Shown here piece after piece: positions 1 through 6,573 of a DNA stretch of 6,816 bases. The notes below the pieces were generated by a model that saw only the letters and a program-made list of their open reading frames with translations, was not told where the DNA came from and did no database searches. The stretch is from Pseudorhodobacter sp. Its GTDB lineage: Bacteria; Pseudomonadota; Alphaproteobacteria; Rhodobacterales; Rhodobacteraceae. The stretch covers positions 1 to 6,816 of the forward strand of contig JACMNW010000131.1 in assembly GCA_014378345.1 (NCBI GenBank), read 5' to 3'. Position 1 is the stretch's first letter; each line of letters starts with the position of its first letter. The translations under genes were made by a program, and so were the position numbers.

Positions 1-237
1 GAAGCATCGGGCGCGCCAATTTTGGTGGATATTGCCCGGTCGCTTTGGTTGCGGTTTGGACCATCGTTAAGGGTGGTGTGCGCGCATGAAGATGTGCAAT
101 TGCTGCCAGATCAGCATTCCGTTGCCTTGGCTGCGATGCGGGCGGATGACGTGCCCGCTTTGGCCCGCGCGATTGAGCGTGACATTGCCCAAGGGTTGGA
201 TCAGGTGCGGCTTGCGTTGGCGTCCAGAGAAATTTGA
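1..237 (+). CDS. GntR-family (FCD/FadR-type) transcriptional regulator, C-terminal part
   Basis: The frame is open from the first base of the window and ends at TGA 235-237, so only the last 78 residues of a longer protein are visible. The DNA-binding winged-helix half lies outside the window. The visible part resembles the all-helical ligand-binding FCD domain of FadR-like GntR regulators. Near residues 14-23 is a segment of the SLWLRFGPSL type, common in this domain. At residues 38-62 is a typical last-helix pattern, QHSVALAAMRADD followed by LARAIERDI, where His39 matches the position usually found as a metal or ligand contact. The gene runs toward an aminotransferase 97 bp downstream, and a perfect palindrome overlaps its stop codon, which suggests it controls that gene. 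The ligand cannot be told from this fragment; an amine or amino-acid-related compound is an inference from the neighbour. Confidence 0.72.
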   Translation, partial: EASGAPILVDIARSLWLRFGPSLRVVCAHEDVQLLPDQHSVALAAMRADDVPALARAIERDIAQGLDQVRLALASREI

Positions 238-246
238 TCAAATTTC
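229..246. promoter_or_regulatory. Candidate operator 1: perfect 18-bp palindrome
   Basis: GAAATTTGATCAAATTTC reads identically on both strands, with its centre inside TGATCA. It overlaps the last codons and stop of the GntR-type regulator and lies just upstream of a candidate promoter for the aminotransferase. Dimeric GntR proteins bind palindromes of this size, so it is a good candidate for the regulator's own site. The link to this particular protein is inferred from position. Confidence 0.55.
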
Positions 247-275
247 TTGAAGTCTATGAAATTTGATCATATCTT
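247..275 (+). promoter_or_regulatory. Candidate sigma-70 promoter of the aminotransferase gene
   Basis: TTGAAG (247-252) and TATCTT (270-275) each match four of six consensus positions and are separated by 17 bp. Transcription would start near 282, giving a leader of about 50 nt that includes a C7-T5 tract (305-316) before the ribosome binding site. Its placement between the two operator-like repeats supports a regulated promoter. It is a motif match only. Confidence 0.4.
258..270. promoter_or_regulatory. Candidate operator 2: second copy of the operator left half and centre
   Basis: GAAATTTGATCAT repeats the first 12 bases of the upstream palindrome exactly, and its TGATCA core is centred 29 bp downstream of the first core. 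The right arm is degraded, so it would be a weaker half or asymmetric site. It sits between the proposed -35 and -10 elements and touches the -10, a position where bound protein would be expected to block RNA polymerase. Confidence 0.48.
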
Positions 276-334
276 AGACTTGGCAGGCGGGCATTGATCC
301 GACTCCCCCCCTTTTTCCATCCAGCGAGGCCGCC

Positions 335-1729
335 ATGAACATGATCACCAACCATCTGCCTACGGCCGAATTGCAAGCACTGGATGCGGCGCACCATATG
401 CATCCGTTCACCGATAACGGCGAATTGGCGGCTCGTGGCGCGCGGGTCATGACGCAGGCAAAGGGTGTGTGGTTGACCGATAGCGATGGCAACAAGATCA
501 TTGATGGCATGGCGGGGCTGTGGTGCGTGAACATCGGCTACGGGCGCGATGAATTGGCCGATGTGGCAGCGCGCCAGATCAAAGAATTGTGCTATTACAA
601 CACCTTCTTCATGACAACGCATGTGCCGGCGATTGCGCTGGCGGCCAAGATTGCCGAATTGGCACCGGGTGATTTGAACCATGTGTTCTTTGCGGGTTCG
701 GGGTCCGAGGCGAATGATACCAATATCCGCCTCGTGCGCCGCTATTGGGATATCAAGGGGCATCCCGAAAAGCGCGTATTTATCAGCCGCAAGAATGGCT
801 ATCACGGGTCGACCATGGGCGGCGGGTCGCTTGGCGGGATGACCTATATCCACGCGCATGGCGGGCTGATCGACGGTATCGTGCATATCGGCCAGCCGCA
901 TTGGTATGCCGAGGGTGGCGATATGACGCCAGAAGCTTTTGGCTTGATGCGCGCGCAGGAGCTGGAGGCGAAGATTCTGGAATTGGGCGTTGAAAACGTC
1001 GCCGCGTTCATTGCGGAGCCTGTGCAGGGGGCAGGCGGCGTGATTATCGCGCCAAGCACGTACTGGCCGGAAATTCAGCGGATCGTGGACAAGTATGGCA
1101 TCCTGTTGATCGCTGATGAAGTGATTACCGGGTTTGGCCGCACGGGGAATTGGTTTGGGTCGGAGACGTTTAATATCCGTCCGCATATCATGACCATCGC
1201 GAAGGGTTTGTCGTCTGGCTACATGCCAATTGGCGGGTCGATTGTGTGCGATGAGATTGCGCATACGTTCGAAGGCTCTGGCGATTTCAACCACGGTTAT
1301 ACCTATTCCGGGCATCCGGTGGCGGCGGCGGTGGCGCTTGAAAACCTGCGGATAATTCAGGAAGAGGGCATTGTTGAACACGTACGTAACGTGGCGCATC
1401 CTTACCTTGCCGAGCAGTGGCATAGCCTCGCGGATCATCCGATGGTGGGGGAGACCAAGCTGGTGGGCCTTATGGGATCGCTTGCTTTGACGCCTAACAA
1501 AGAAACCCGGGCGAAGTTCAAATCTGAGGCGGGCAAGGTAGGGTTCCGCACGCGGGAGCGGTGTTTTGCCAACAATCTGGTGATGCGGCATGTGGGGGAC
1601 CGGATGATCATCTCACCGCCGCTGGTGATCACGACGGATGAGATTGATGTGTTGATGGCGCGGGCGCGGAAATCGCTGGATGAAAGCTATGCCGGGCTGA
1701 AGGCAGACGGGATGTTTGTGGCGGCTTGA
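335..1729 (+). CDS. Class III PLP-dependent aminotransferase (SpuC-like omega-amine:pyruvate aminotransferase)
   Basis: This is a complete 464-residue class III (omega) aminotransferase, of normal length for the family. Family hallmarks in order are LWCVNIGYG near residues 62-70 (Trp63 in the substrate pocket), the phosphate-binding GSGSEAND at 121-128, NGYHGST at 154-160 (Tyr156 stacks on PLP), LIADEVITGFGRTG with Asp261 contacting the pyridine nitrogen, and the Schiff-base lysine Lys290 in TIAKGLSSGY. Arg418 (VMRHVGD) aligns with the mobile arginine that binds the carboxylate of the keto acid in omega-transaminases. The N-terminus and the whole pattern resemble Pseudomonas SpuC (putrescine:pyruvate aminotransferase) and uncharacterised Roseobacter homologues. 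It is cytoplasmic and should move an amino group from an omega-amine, such as a polyamine or a related compound, to pyruvate. The exact donor cannot be read from sequence. The start is ATG 335, with a purine-rich AGCGAGG just upstream. It is probably regulated by the upstream GntR-type protein. Confidence 0.93.
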   Translation: MNMITNHLPTAELQALDAAHHMHPFTDNGELAARGARVMTQAKGVWLTDSDGNKIIDGMAGLWCVNIGYGRDELADVAARQIKELCYYNTFFMTTHVPAIALAAKIAELAPGDLNHVFFAGSGSEANDTNIRLVRRYWDIKGHPEKRVFISRKNGYHGSTMGGGSLGGMTYIHAHGGLIDGIVHIGQPHWYAEGGDMTPEAFGLMRAQELEAKILELGVENVAAFIAEPVQGAGGVIIAPSTYWPEIQRIVDKYGILLIADEVITGFGRTGNWFGSETFNIRPHIMTIAKGLSSGYMPIGGSIVCDEIAHTFEGSGDFNHGYTYSGHPVAAAVALENLRIIQEEGIVEHVRNVAHPYLAEQWHSLADHPMVGETKLVGLMGSLALTPNKETRAKFKSEAGKVGFRTRERCFANNLVMRHVGDRMIISPPLVITTDEIDVLMARARKSLDESYAGLKADGMFVAA

Positions 1730-1752
1730 AATGGGAAAGCGGGGCAGGGTTC

Positions 1753-1781
1753 TTGAGTTTGGCGCTGTAGCCCCCTACACC
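1753..1781 (+). promoter_or_regulatory. Weak candidate promoter for the cysteine synthase / channel / alaX operon
   Basis: TTGAGT (1753-1758) and TACACC (1776-1781) are 17 bp apart, but the -10 matches only three of six consensus positions. Its location 30 bp before the operon's first start codon is reasonable, although transcription would start very close to the ribosome binding site and give a short leader. Read-through from the aminotransferase gene is an equally possible source of transcription. Confidence 0.25.
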
Positions 1782-1796
1782 TAGGGCCAAGCGCCA
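1760..1796 (+). other. Nested hairpin in the aminotransferase-cysteine synthase gap
   Basis: A 7-bp stem, TGGCGCT (1760-1766) with AGCGCCA (1790-1796), encloses a 5-bp stem, CCCTA (1773-1777) with TAGGG (1782-1786), that has a four-base loop. No run of T follows, so a standard intrinsic terminator is unlikely. The 3' arm ends next to the AAGGA ribosome binding site (1798-1802) of the following gene. It could stabilise the end of the upstream message or affect translation of the next gene; the role is inferred. Confidence 0.35.
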
Positions 1797-1811
1797 GAAG
1801 GAACTCGCCAC

Positions 1812-2846
1812 ATGCATATTTTCAGCGATCTTGCAGCCACAATCGGAAATACCCCGCTTTTGCGGCTAAAGAAGGCGTCGGCACTGACAGGGTGCGAAAT
1901 TCTGGGCAAGTGCGAGTTCATGAATCCCGGCCAATCGGTCAAGGATCGCGCGGCGCTTTACATGATCAGGGATGCGATTGCGAAGGGCGAATTGCGGCCC
2001 GGCGGTACGATTGTGGAAGGCACGGCGGGCAATACCGGGATTGGTCTGGCGCTTGTGGGCGCGTCGATGGGGTTTCGCACGGTGATCGTTATTCCGGAAA
2101 CCCAAAGCCAGGAAAAGAAAGATATGCTGCGTCTGGCGGGCGCAGAATTGGTGCAGGTGCCAGCGGCCCCCTATAAAAATCCGAACAATTATGTGCGCTA
2201 TTCTGGGCGTTTGGCGGCTGCACTTGCAAAATCGGAACCTAACGGCGCTATCTGGGCCAATCAGTTTGACAACGTGGCCAACCGTCAGGCCCATGTGGAA
2301 ACCACGGGGCCGGAGATTTGGGATCAGACCGATGGTAAGGTTCACGGCTTTATCTGCGCGGTGGGATCAGGTGGCACTTTGGCGGGCGTGGCTTTGGCCT
2401 TGCAGCCGAAAGGGGTAAAGATGGGTCTGGCAGACCCGGAAGGTGCTGCGCTGTACAGTTTTTACACCGAGGGCACGCTGGACAGCCCCGGATCATCCAT
2501 CACCGAAGGCATCGGGCAGGGGCGGATTACCGCGAACCTTGAAGGCTTTACCCCGGATTACAGCTACCGGATCAGCGATGCAGAAGCCTTGCCGATTGTG
2601 TTTGATCTGCTGCGCGACGAAGGGCTGTGCATGGGCGGATCGACCGGCATCAATATCGCGGGGGCCATGCGGATGGCCCGCGATATGGGGCCGGGGCATA
2701 CCATTGTCACCATCCTGTGCGATTACGGCAGCCGCTATCAATCAAAGCTGTATAACCCTGCGTTCCTAAAGGAAAAAGGCCTTCCAGTGCCTGATTGGCT
2801 GGACCGCGGGCCGCGCGCCATACCCACCGTGTTTGAAGACGCATGA
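1812..2846 (+). CDS. cysK: Cysteine synthase A-like PLP enzyme (O-acetylserine sulfhydrylase family)
   Basis: This is a complete 344-residue fold-type II PLP enzyme of the cysteine synthase / cystathionine beta-synthase family. In the family it makes cysteine from O-acetylserine and sulfide in the cytoplasm. Visible features are the N-terminal IGNTPLLRL (about residues 11-19), the PLP lysine Lys44 in NPGQSVKDRAA, the substrate loop T71-A-G-N-T75 within EGTAGNTGIG, the phosphate-binding GSGGT at 185-189, and Ser277 in GGSTGINI, which contacts the pyridine nitrogen. Two loops differ from classic CysK (TAGNT instead of TSGNT, GSGGT instead of GTGGT), and the protein is some 20-30 residues longer, with extra sequence at the C-terminus (PDWLDRGPRAIPTVFEDA). 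This points to the alphaproteobacterial long CysK-like group; a different acceptor or donor is possible. The start is ATG 1812, 9 bases after AAGGA. Its stop overlaps the next start (ATGA at 2843-2846), indicating translational coupling. Confidence 0.9.
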   Translation: MHIFSDLAATIGNTPLLRLKKASALTGCEILGKCEFMNPGQSVKDRAALYMIRDAIAKGELRPGGTIVEGTAGNTGIGLALVGASMGFRTVIVIPETQSQEKKDMLRLAGAELVQVPAAPYKNPNNYVRYSGRLAAALAKSEPNGAIWANQFDNVANRQAHVETTGPEIWDQTDGKVHGFICAVGSGGTLAGVALALQPKGVKMGLADPEGAALYSFYTEGTLDSPGSSITEGIGQGRITANLEGFTPDYSYRISDAEALPIVFDLLRDEGLCMGGSTGINIAGAMRMARDMGPGHTIVTILCDYGSRYQSKLYNPAFLKEKGLPVPDWLDRGPRAIPTVFEDA

Positions 2847-5263
2847 CTGCGAAGTGTGGCAAGGTATTTGCAGCGTTTTTATTGGCGTTGCTGATTGACC
2901 TGTCAAACGGTGCCGCGATTTTTGCACAAACCACGGAGGCAACTGCCACCGCGACGAGTGATGCAGGCGCCAGCACGCTGGACTACACCGCTTGGGCGGC
3001 GATGGCGCTGCGGGCCGAAGGCGTGGTGGAGGATCGCGCGACCCTTGGGGCAACCTTTGAAACAGTTCGTGCGCAATTGGTGGATTGGCGGGCGGCGTTT
3101 CTGGTGGCGCAAAGCGCCAATTCGGCGCGCATCGGCAGTCTGCGCAGCCAGATTGCAGCGCTTGGGCCGGCCCCCGTAGAAGGTGCGATTGAAGCGACTG
3201 AGATTGATGATCGGCGCACCGAATTGTCGGATCAACTGGTGCGGTTGCAGGCACCGGGAATTGCTGCGGACGAAGCGTATAGCCGTGCCGATGGTTTGAT
3301 CCGCGAGATTGATTTGCGCTTGCGCCAACGTCAGGCGGATGAATTGCTTCGGCTATGGCCGACGCCGATCAACCCGGCAAACTGGCCCGCCGCGATGCGG
3401 GCTGTCAGTTCGGTTGCGGTTGGGTTGTGGTCGGAAACGTCGGGCAAGTGGCGTGATAATGCTGCGCGAACGCAGTTGGGCGATAATTTTCCACTGACGC
3501 TTGTGTTTTTGGCCGTGGCACTTGGGCTTTTGTGGCGGGGGCAGGCATGGTTGCAAGGCTTGGCTCTGCGTGTGCAGGCCAAAGCCGCTGCGCGCAGACG
3601 CAAGGTATCCAGCGCCCCTGCGCAAGGACGCAATATCTGGAACGTGATCGCCTCTCTGGTGCAAGTGATCGTGCCGACTGTCGGTGTTATGGCATTGGCG
3701 AAGGCGCTGCAGCTGACCGGGCTGTTGGGCCCACTGGGCGAAAGTATCGTGCAGAACCTGACCACAATCGGCTTTGTCGCCTTTGCGGCGATTTGGCTGG
3801 GCGGGCAGGCGTTTCCGGTAGCGTCAAACCCGGATGCCGTTTTGCGCCTGACCGATGAGCGCCGCGCGAAGGGGCGGTTCGCCACCGGTGCGTTTGGGTT
3901 GGTTATGGGGCTGGAGGTGTTCCGCAACGCGGTGCTGGAACCGATTGGCGCAGGCGAGGCCGCGCTGGCCGTGCTGCAGTTCCCGATTCTTTTGCTGGGC
4001 GGACTTTTGTTGTTACGCCTCGGCCATGTTTTGCGGCGCCATAAATCGGCTGAAAGGGGCGATGACAACGAACCGATGTTCCGCAACCGTATCTTGCAGC
4101 TTTTGGCACAGGGGGCGGTGATCATTGGTGTGCTGGGGCCAGCGCTTGCCGCAGTGGGATATGTGGCGGCGGGGGCTGCGTTGATTTTCCCCGCAGGGCT
4201 AACGCTGGGGTTGGTGGCGTTGTTGTTCATTTTGCAGCAACTGGTGGACGATGTTTTTGCGGTGATGGTTCGCGACCGCGATCCGGGGCGGGCAGCACTG
4301 TTGCCGGTGCTGGTCAGTTTTGGGCTGACGCTGGCCAGCCTGCCTGTTTTTGCCCTGATCTGGGGCGCGCGGTTTGAAGACCTGACAGAGCTGTGGACCC
4401 GGTTTCGCGAAGGCTTTTTACTGGGCAATACCCGCATTTCGCCCACGGATTTTCTGTTCTTTGCCATCATTTTTGCGCTTGGATATATGCTGACACGGTT
4501 GTTTCAAGGGGCGTTGAAATCGACCGTGTTGCCCAAGACCAGCCTTGATCAGGGCGGTCAGAACGCGATCGTTGCCGGGGTCGGCTATACTGGCATTTTC
4601 ATTGCGGCGCTGGTGGCGATTAACGCGGCGGGGATAGATCTTTCCGGTCTGGCCATCGTGGCCGGTGCGCTGTCTGTTGGCATTGGTTTTGGCTTGCAAA
4701 ACATCGTGTCTAACTTTGTGTCTGGCATCATTTTGCTGATTGAACGGCCTGTTTCGGAAGGCGACTGGATCGAAGTTGGCAATGTGCAGGGCATCGTAAA
4801 GGCAATCTCGGTCCGGTCCACCCGGATACAGACGTTTGACCGCACCGATGTAATTGTGCCCAACACCGATCTGGTGGCGGGGCGGGTGACCAACTGGACC
4901 CGGTTTAATCTGACGGGGCGGTTGATTGTGCCCGTGGGCGTGGTGTTCGACAGCGACACGCGGGTGGTGGAGCGTATATTGCGCGACATTGCCGAAGCAC
5001 AGCCGATGTCGATTTTGAATCCACCGCCAGTGGTAGCTTTTGTTGGTTTTGGCGCGGATGCGATGATGTTCGAGGTTCGGGTGATCCTGCGGGATGTAAA
5101 TTTCAGTCTTGCCGTGCGGTCAGAGATCAATCACCAGATTGTGGAACGGCTGACCGCTGCGGGCATTGGCATTGCACATAATTCGCGCGACGTGACCTAT
5201 AAGTTAGAGGCGGAACGTGATGCAGCCCGTGCCGCACTGGTATCGAAAGGCCAACCCGGATGA
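2843..5263 (+). CDS. MscS-family mechanosensitive ion channel with DUF3772-like periplasmic N-terminal region
   Basis: This is a complete 806-residue inner-membrane channel that should open under membrane tension and release solutes on hypo-osmotic shock. Residues 1-28 form a signal peptide ending AIFA|Q. Residues about 45-190 are helical and charged, probably periplasmic and partly coiled coil, with the RQADELL and PTPINPANW pattern I associate with DUF3772. Membrane segments are predicted by eye near 218-231, 269-290, 303-324, 346-362, 373-393, 420-446, 447-467, 486-507, 535-553, 576-596 and the pore helix 601-636. The pore helix carries the MscS signature GIGFGLQNIVSNFVSG from residue 613. 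The beta domain follows (RPVSEGDWIEVG, VIVPNTDLV at 670-678), then the alpha/beta C-terminal domain. The size and multi-helix layout are like the large MscK/YbdG-type relatives rather than the three-helix E. coli MscS. It overlaps both neighbours by ATGA, so it is part of their operon. Confidence 0.92.
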   Translation: MTAKCGKVFAAFLLALLIDLSNGAAIFAQTTEATATATSDAGASTLDYTAWAAMALRAEGVVEDRATLGATFETVRAQLVDWRAAFLVAQSANSARIGSLRSQIAALGPAPVEGAIEATEIDDRRTELSDQLVRLQAPGIAADEAYSRADGLIREIDLRLRQRQADELLRLWPTPINPANWPAAMRAVSSVAVGLWSETSGKWRDNAARTQLGDNFPLTLVFLAVALGLLWRGQAWLQGLALRVQAKAAARRRKVSSAPAQGRNIWNVIASLVQVIVPTVGVMALAKALQLTGLLGPLGESIVQNLTTIGFVAFAAIWLGGQAFPVASNPDAVLRLTDERRAKGRFATGAFGLVMGLEVFRNAVLEPIGAGEAALAVLQFPILLLGGLLLLRLGHVLRRHKSAERGDDNEPMFRNRILQLLAQGAVIIGVLGPALAAVGYVAAGAALIFPAGLTLGLVALLFILQQLVDDVFAVMVRDRDPGRAALLPVLVSFGLTLASLPVFALIWGARFEDLTELWTRFREGFLLGNTRISPTDFLFFAIIFALGYMLTRLFQGALKSTVLPKTSLDQGGQNAIVAGVGYTGIFIAALVAINAAGIDLSGLAIVAGALSVGIGFGLQNIVSNFVSGIILLIERPVSEGDWIEVGNVQGIVKAISVRSTRIQTFDRTDVIVPNTDLVAGRVTNWTRFNLTGRLIVPVGVVFDSDTRVVERILRDIAEAQPMSILNPPPVVAFVGFGADAMMFEVRVILRDVNFSLAVRSEINHQIVERLTAAGIGIAHNSRDVTYKLEAERDAARAALVSKGQPG

Positions 5264-5976
5264 CGCGCCTGCTGTTTCGCGAGGATGCCTATTTGCGCCA
5301 ATGTGTGGGCCTTGTGTCAGGCCACACGGACGAAGGCGCAATCGTGGTGGATCAAACCGTGTTTTACCCGACGGGCGGCGGCCAGCCGGGGGATGCGGGG
5401 TACGTTCAATGGGACAAGGGCCGAATTGCCATTGCCACGGCGATCAAGCTGCAAGGTGGGCGGGTCGGCTTGGTGCCCGCCGAACCTGCGGCAATGCCGC
5501 CCGAAGGGGCGCAGATCACCCAAGTATTGGACTGGGACCGAAGGCACCGCCATATGCGTATTCACACCGCGTTGCATTTGCTATCGGTGGTGATCCCATT
5601 GCCAGTGACCGGTGGCCAGATCGGGGTGGAACGCGGGCGGCTGGATTTCGATATGCCGGATCCGCTGGAAGATGTGGCCGCGGTGGATGAGGCGTTGAAT
5701 GCGTTGATCGACCGCGATCTTGTGGTGTCAGAGACATGGATTACCGATGCGGAATTGTTGGCCAACCCCGGTTTGGTGAAAACGATGTCGGTGATGCCGC
5801 CGATGGGGCAGGGCCAAATCAGGCTGATCCGCATCGGGCAAGGGGTGGACCAGGCTGATCTGCAACCTTGTGGCGGCACCCATGTGGCGAGGACGGGTGA
5901 GATTGGCCGGGTGGAAATTGGCAAGATTGAAAAGAAGGGGCGGCAGAACCGCCGGGTGAGTTTGACCTTGGTTTGA
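5260..5976 (+). CDS. alaX: AlaX-type alanyl-tRNA editing protein
   Basis: This is a complete 238-residue free-standing homologue of the editing domain of alanyl-tRNA synthetase. In this family it hydrolyses Ser-tRNA(Ala) or Gly-tRNA(Ala) in trans, in the cytoplasm. The N-terminal barrel shows the glycine-rich TVFYPTGGGQPGDAG at residues 33-47. The zinc site is complete: His102 and His106 in HTALH, and Cys204 and His208 in CGGTH. The spacing of these motifs and the lack of aminoacylation or C-Ala domains fit AlaX proteins with an N-terminal AlaRS-like barrel rather than a truncated AlaRS. The start ATG 5260 overlaps the channel gene's stop (ATGA), and AAAGG lies 9 bases upstream (5246-5250), inside the channel gene. 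It is the last gene of the block; no clear terminator follows its TGA. Confidence 0.94.
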   Translation: MTRLLFREDAYLRQCVGLVSGHTDEGAIVVDQTVFYPTGGGQPGDAGYVQWDKGRIAIATAIKLQGGRVGLVPAEPAAMPPEGAQITQVLDWDRRHRHMRIHTALHLLSVVIPLPVTGGQIGVERGRLDFDMPDPLEDVAAVDEALNALIDRDLVVSETWITDAELLANPGLVKTMSVMPPMGQGQIRLIRIGQGVDQADLQPCGGTHVARTGEIGRVEIGKIEKKGRQNRRVSLTLV

Positions 5977-6123
5977 GGGGGGGCGGGCAGGCAGGCCGTG
6001 CTTTATGCTGGCTTATGTAATTGTTATCAAAAGATGATTTAGATGTTGTTGCTGGGCGTCAGATCATTTTTGTAACAGGTTAGCGTCGTGACATGGTAGC
6101 TGTAGGCGCGGGTTTCACCCAAC
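5977..6123. other. Intergenic region with an AT-rich core, no gene seen
   Basis: After the alaX stop come a G-rich run and GCAGGCAGGC, then from about 6003 to 6080 a stretch much richer in A/T than the rest of the window. It contains an imperfect inverted repeat, AAAA-G-ATGAT (6029-6038) against ATCAT-TTTT (6063-6071), with a 24-base loop and a T run on the plus-strand side. This could be a weak terminator for alaX but falls short of a convincing one. No start codon with a supported reading frame was found. Confidence 0.4.
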
Positions 6124-6207
6124 TCATGGCGCATCGAACCGCTCGCCGATATAGCCCTTCGTCTCAGGCGCGGTGGCCAGATCGTAGAGGTCAATCGTCT
6201 CCTCGCC

Positions 6208-6312
6208 GTAGGGGCGGTAGAGGGTGTTTTCCGCCTCAAACCCCGCCGCCGTGGTCAAGGTACGAACCAACCCCTGCGCATCGCGGTGCAAAGTAGAGAC
6301 GCCGGTGACGAT
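6208..6312 (-). repeat. Rhs relic repeat, copy B
   Basis: This 105-bp segment encodes IVTGVSTLHRDAQGLVR and continues to TLYRPY on the minus strand. It matches copy A exactly 261 bp away at about 76 of 105 bases and 24 of 34 residues (hand count, no gaps). The longest shared blocks are 17 bases (6296-6312) and 14 bases (6242-6255). Confidence 0.7.
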
Positions 6313-6468
6313 GGCCCCGCCGGAGTCTTTGGTTTTGGAAATGCGGATCGAGGCGTGGAGATAAAGCAACAGCTCCTCCGCAGCACCTTGGCCATAGTTC
6401 CGGATTTCGACCGAGCCAAGATAGGCCGTGGCGGGCTGCAAAGGTGTGGGCGCATCGCATAGCTGCGC

Positions 6469-6573
6469 CTAGGTACGGTAAAGCGTCCGCGCCGCCCGCA
6501 CACCCGCCGCCGTGGTGACCGCGCGCACCGAGTCTTGGGCATCGCGCTGCAGAGTTGAGACGCCGGTGACGAT
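6469..6573 (-). repeat. Rhs relic repeat, copy A (ends in a TAG stop)
   Basis: This is the partner of the segment at 6208-6312, in the same reading frame 87 codons upstream on the minus strand. It encodes IVTGVSTLQRDAQDSVR and continues to TLYRT, then TAG. Opposite the TAC-GGC of copy B it reads TAGGC, so loss of a single C explains the stop. The sequence before it (toward 6579) shows no similarity to the sequence before copy B. Confidence 0.68.

Noticed and set aside
254..1591. Long minus-strand open frame (445 codons) opposite the aminotransferase gene
   Set aside because: It lies wholly antisense to a gene with a full set of family motifs; its translation is rich in Arg/His and has no recognisable domain. 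It is an expected shadow of G+C-rich codon bias.
2766..3328. Overlapping minus-strand frames across the cysteine synthase / channel junction
   Set aside because: They are low-complexity Pro/Arg-rich translations antisense to two well-supported genes, with no ribosome binding site.
3331..4470. Minus-strand open frame of 379 codons opposite the channel gene
   Set aside because: The translation is dominated by Ser/Ala/Thr/Pro/Arg with no domain pattern, and the sense frame is a clear MscS protein. It is a shadow frame.
5217..5690. Plus-strand frame of 157 codons across the channel / alaX junction
   Set aside because: It overlaps alaX in another frame. The alaX frame has the complete zinc-site and barrel motifs, while this one is Gly/Arg-rich without motifs.
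6029..6071. Imperfect AT-rich inverted repeat after alaX as an intrinsic terminator
   Set aside because: It needs a bulge, has a loop of about 24 bases and an A/T-only stem, so it is too weak to call as a terminator.
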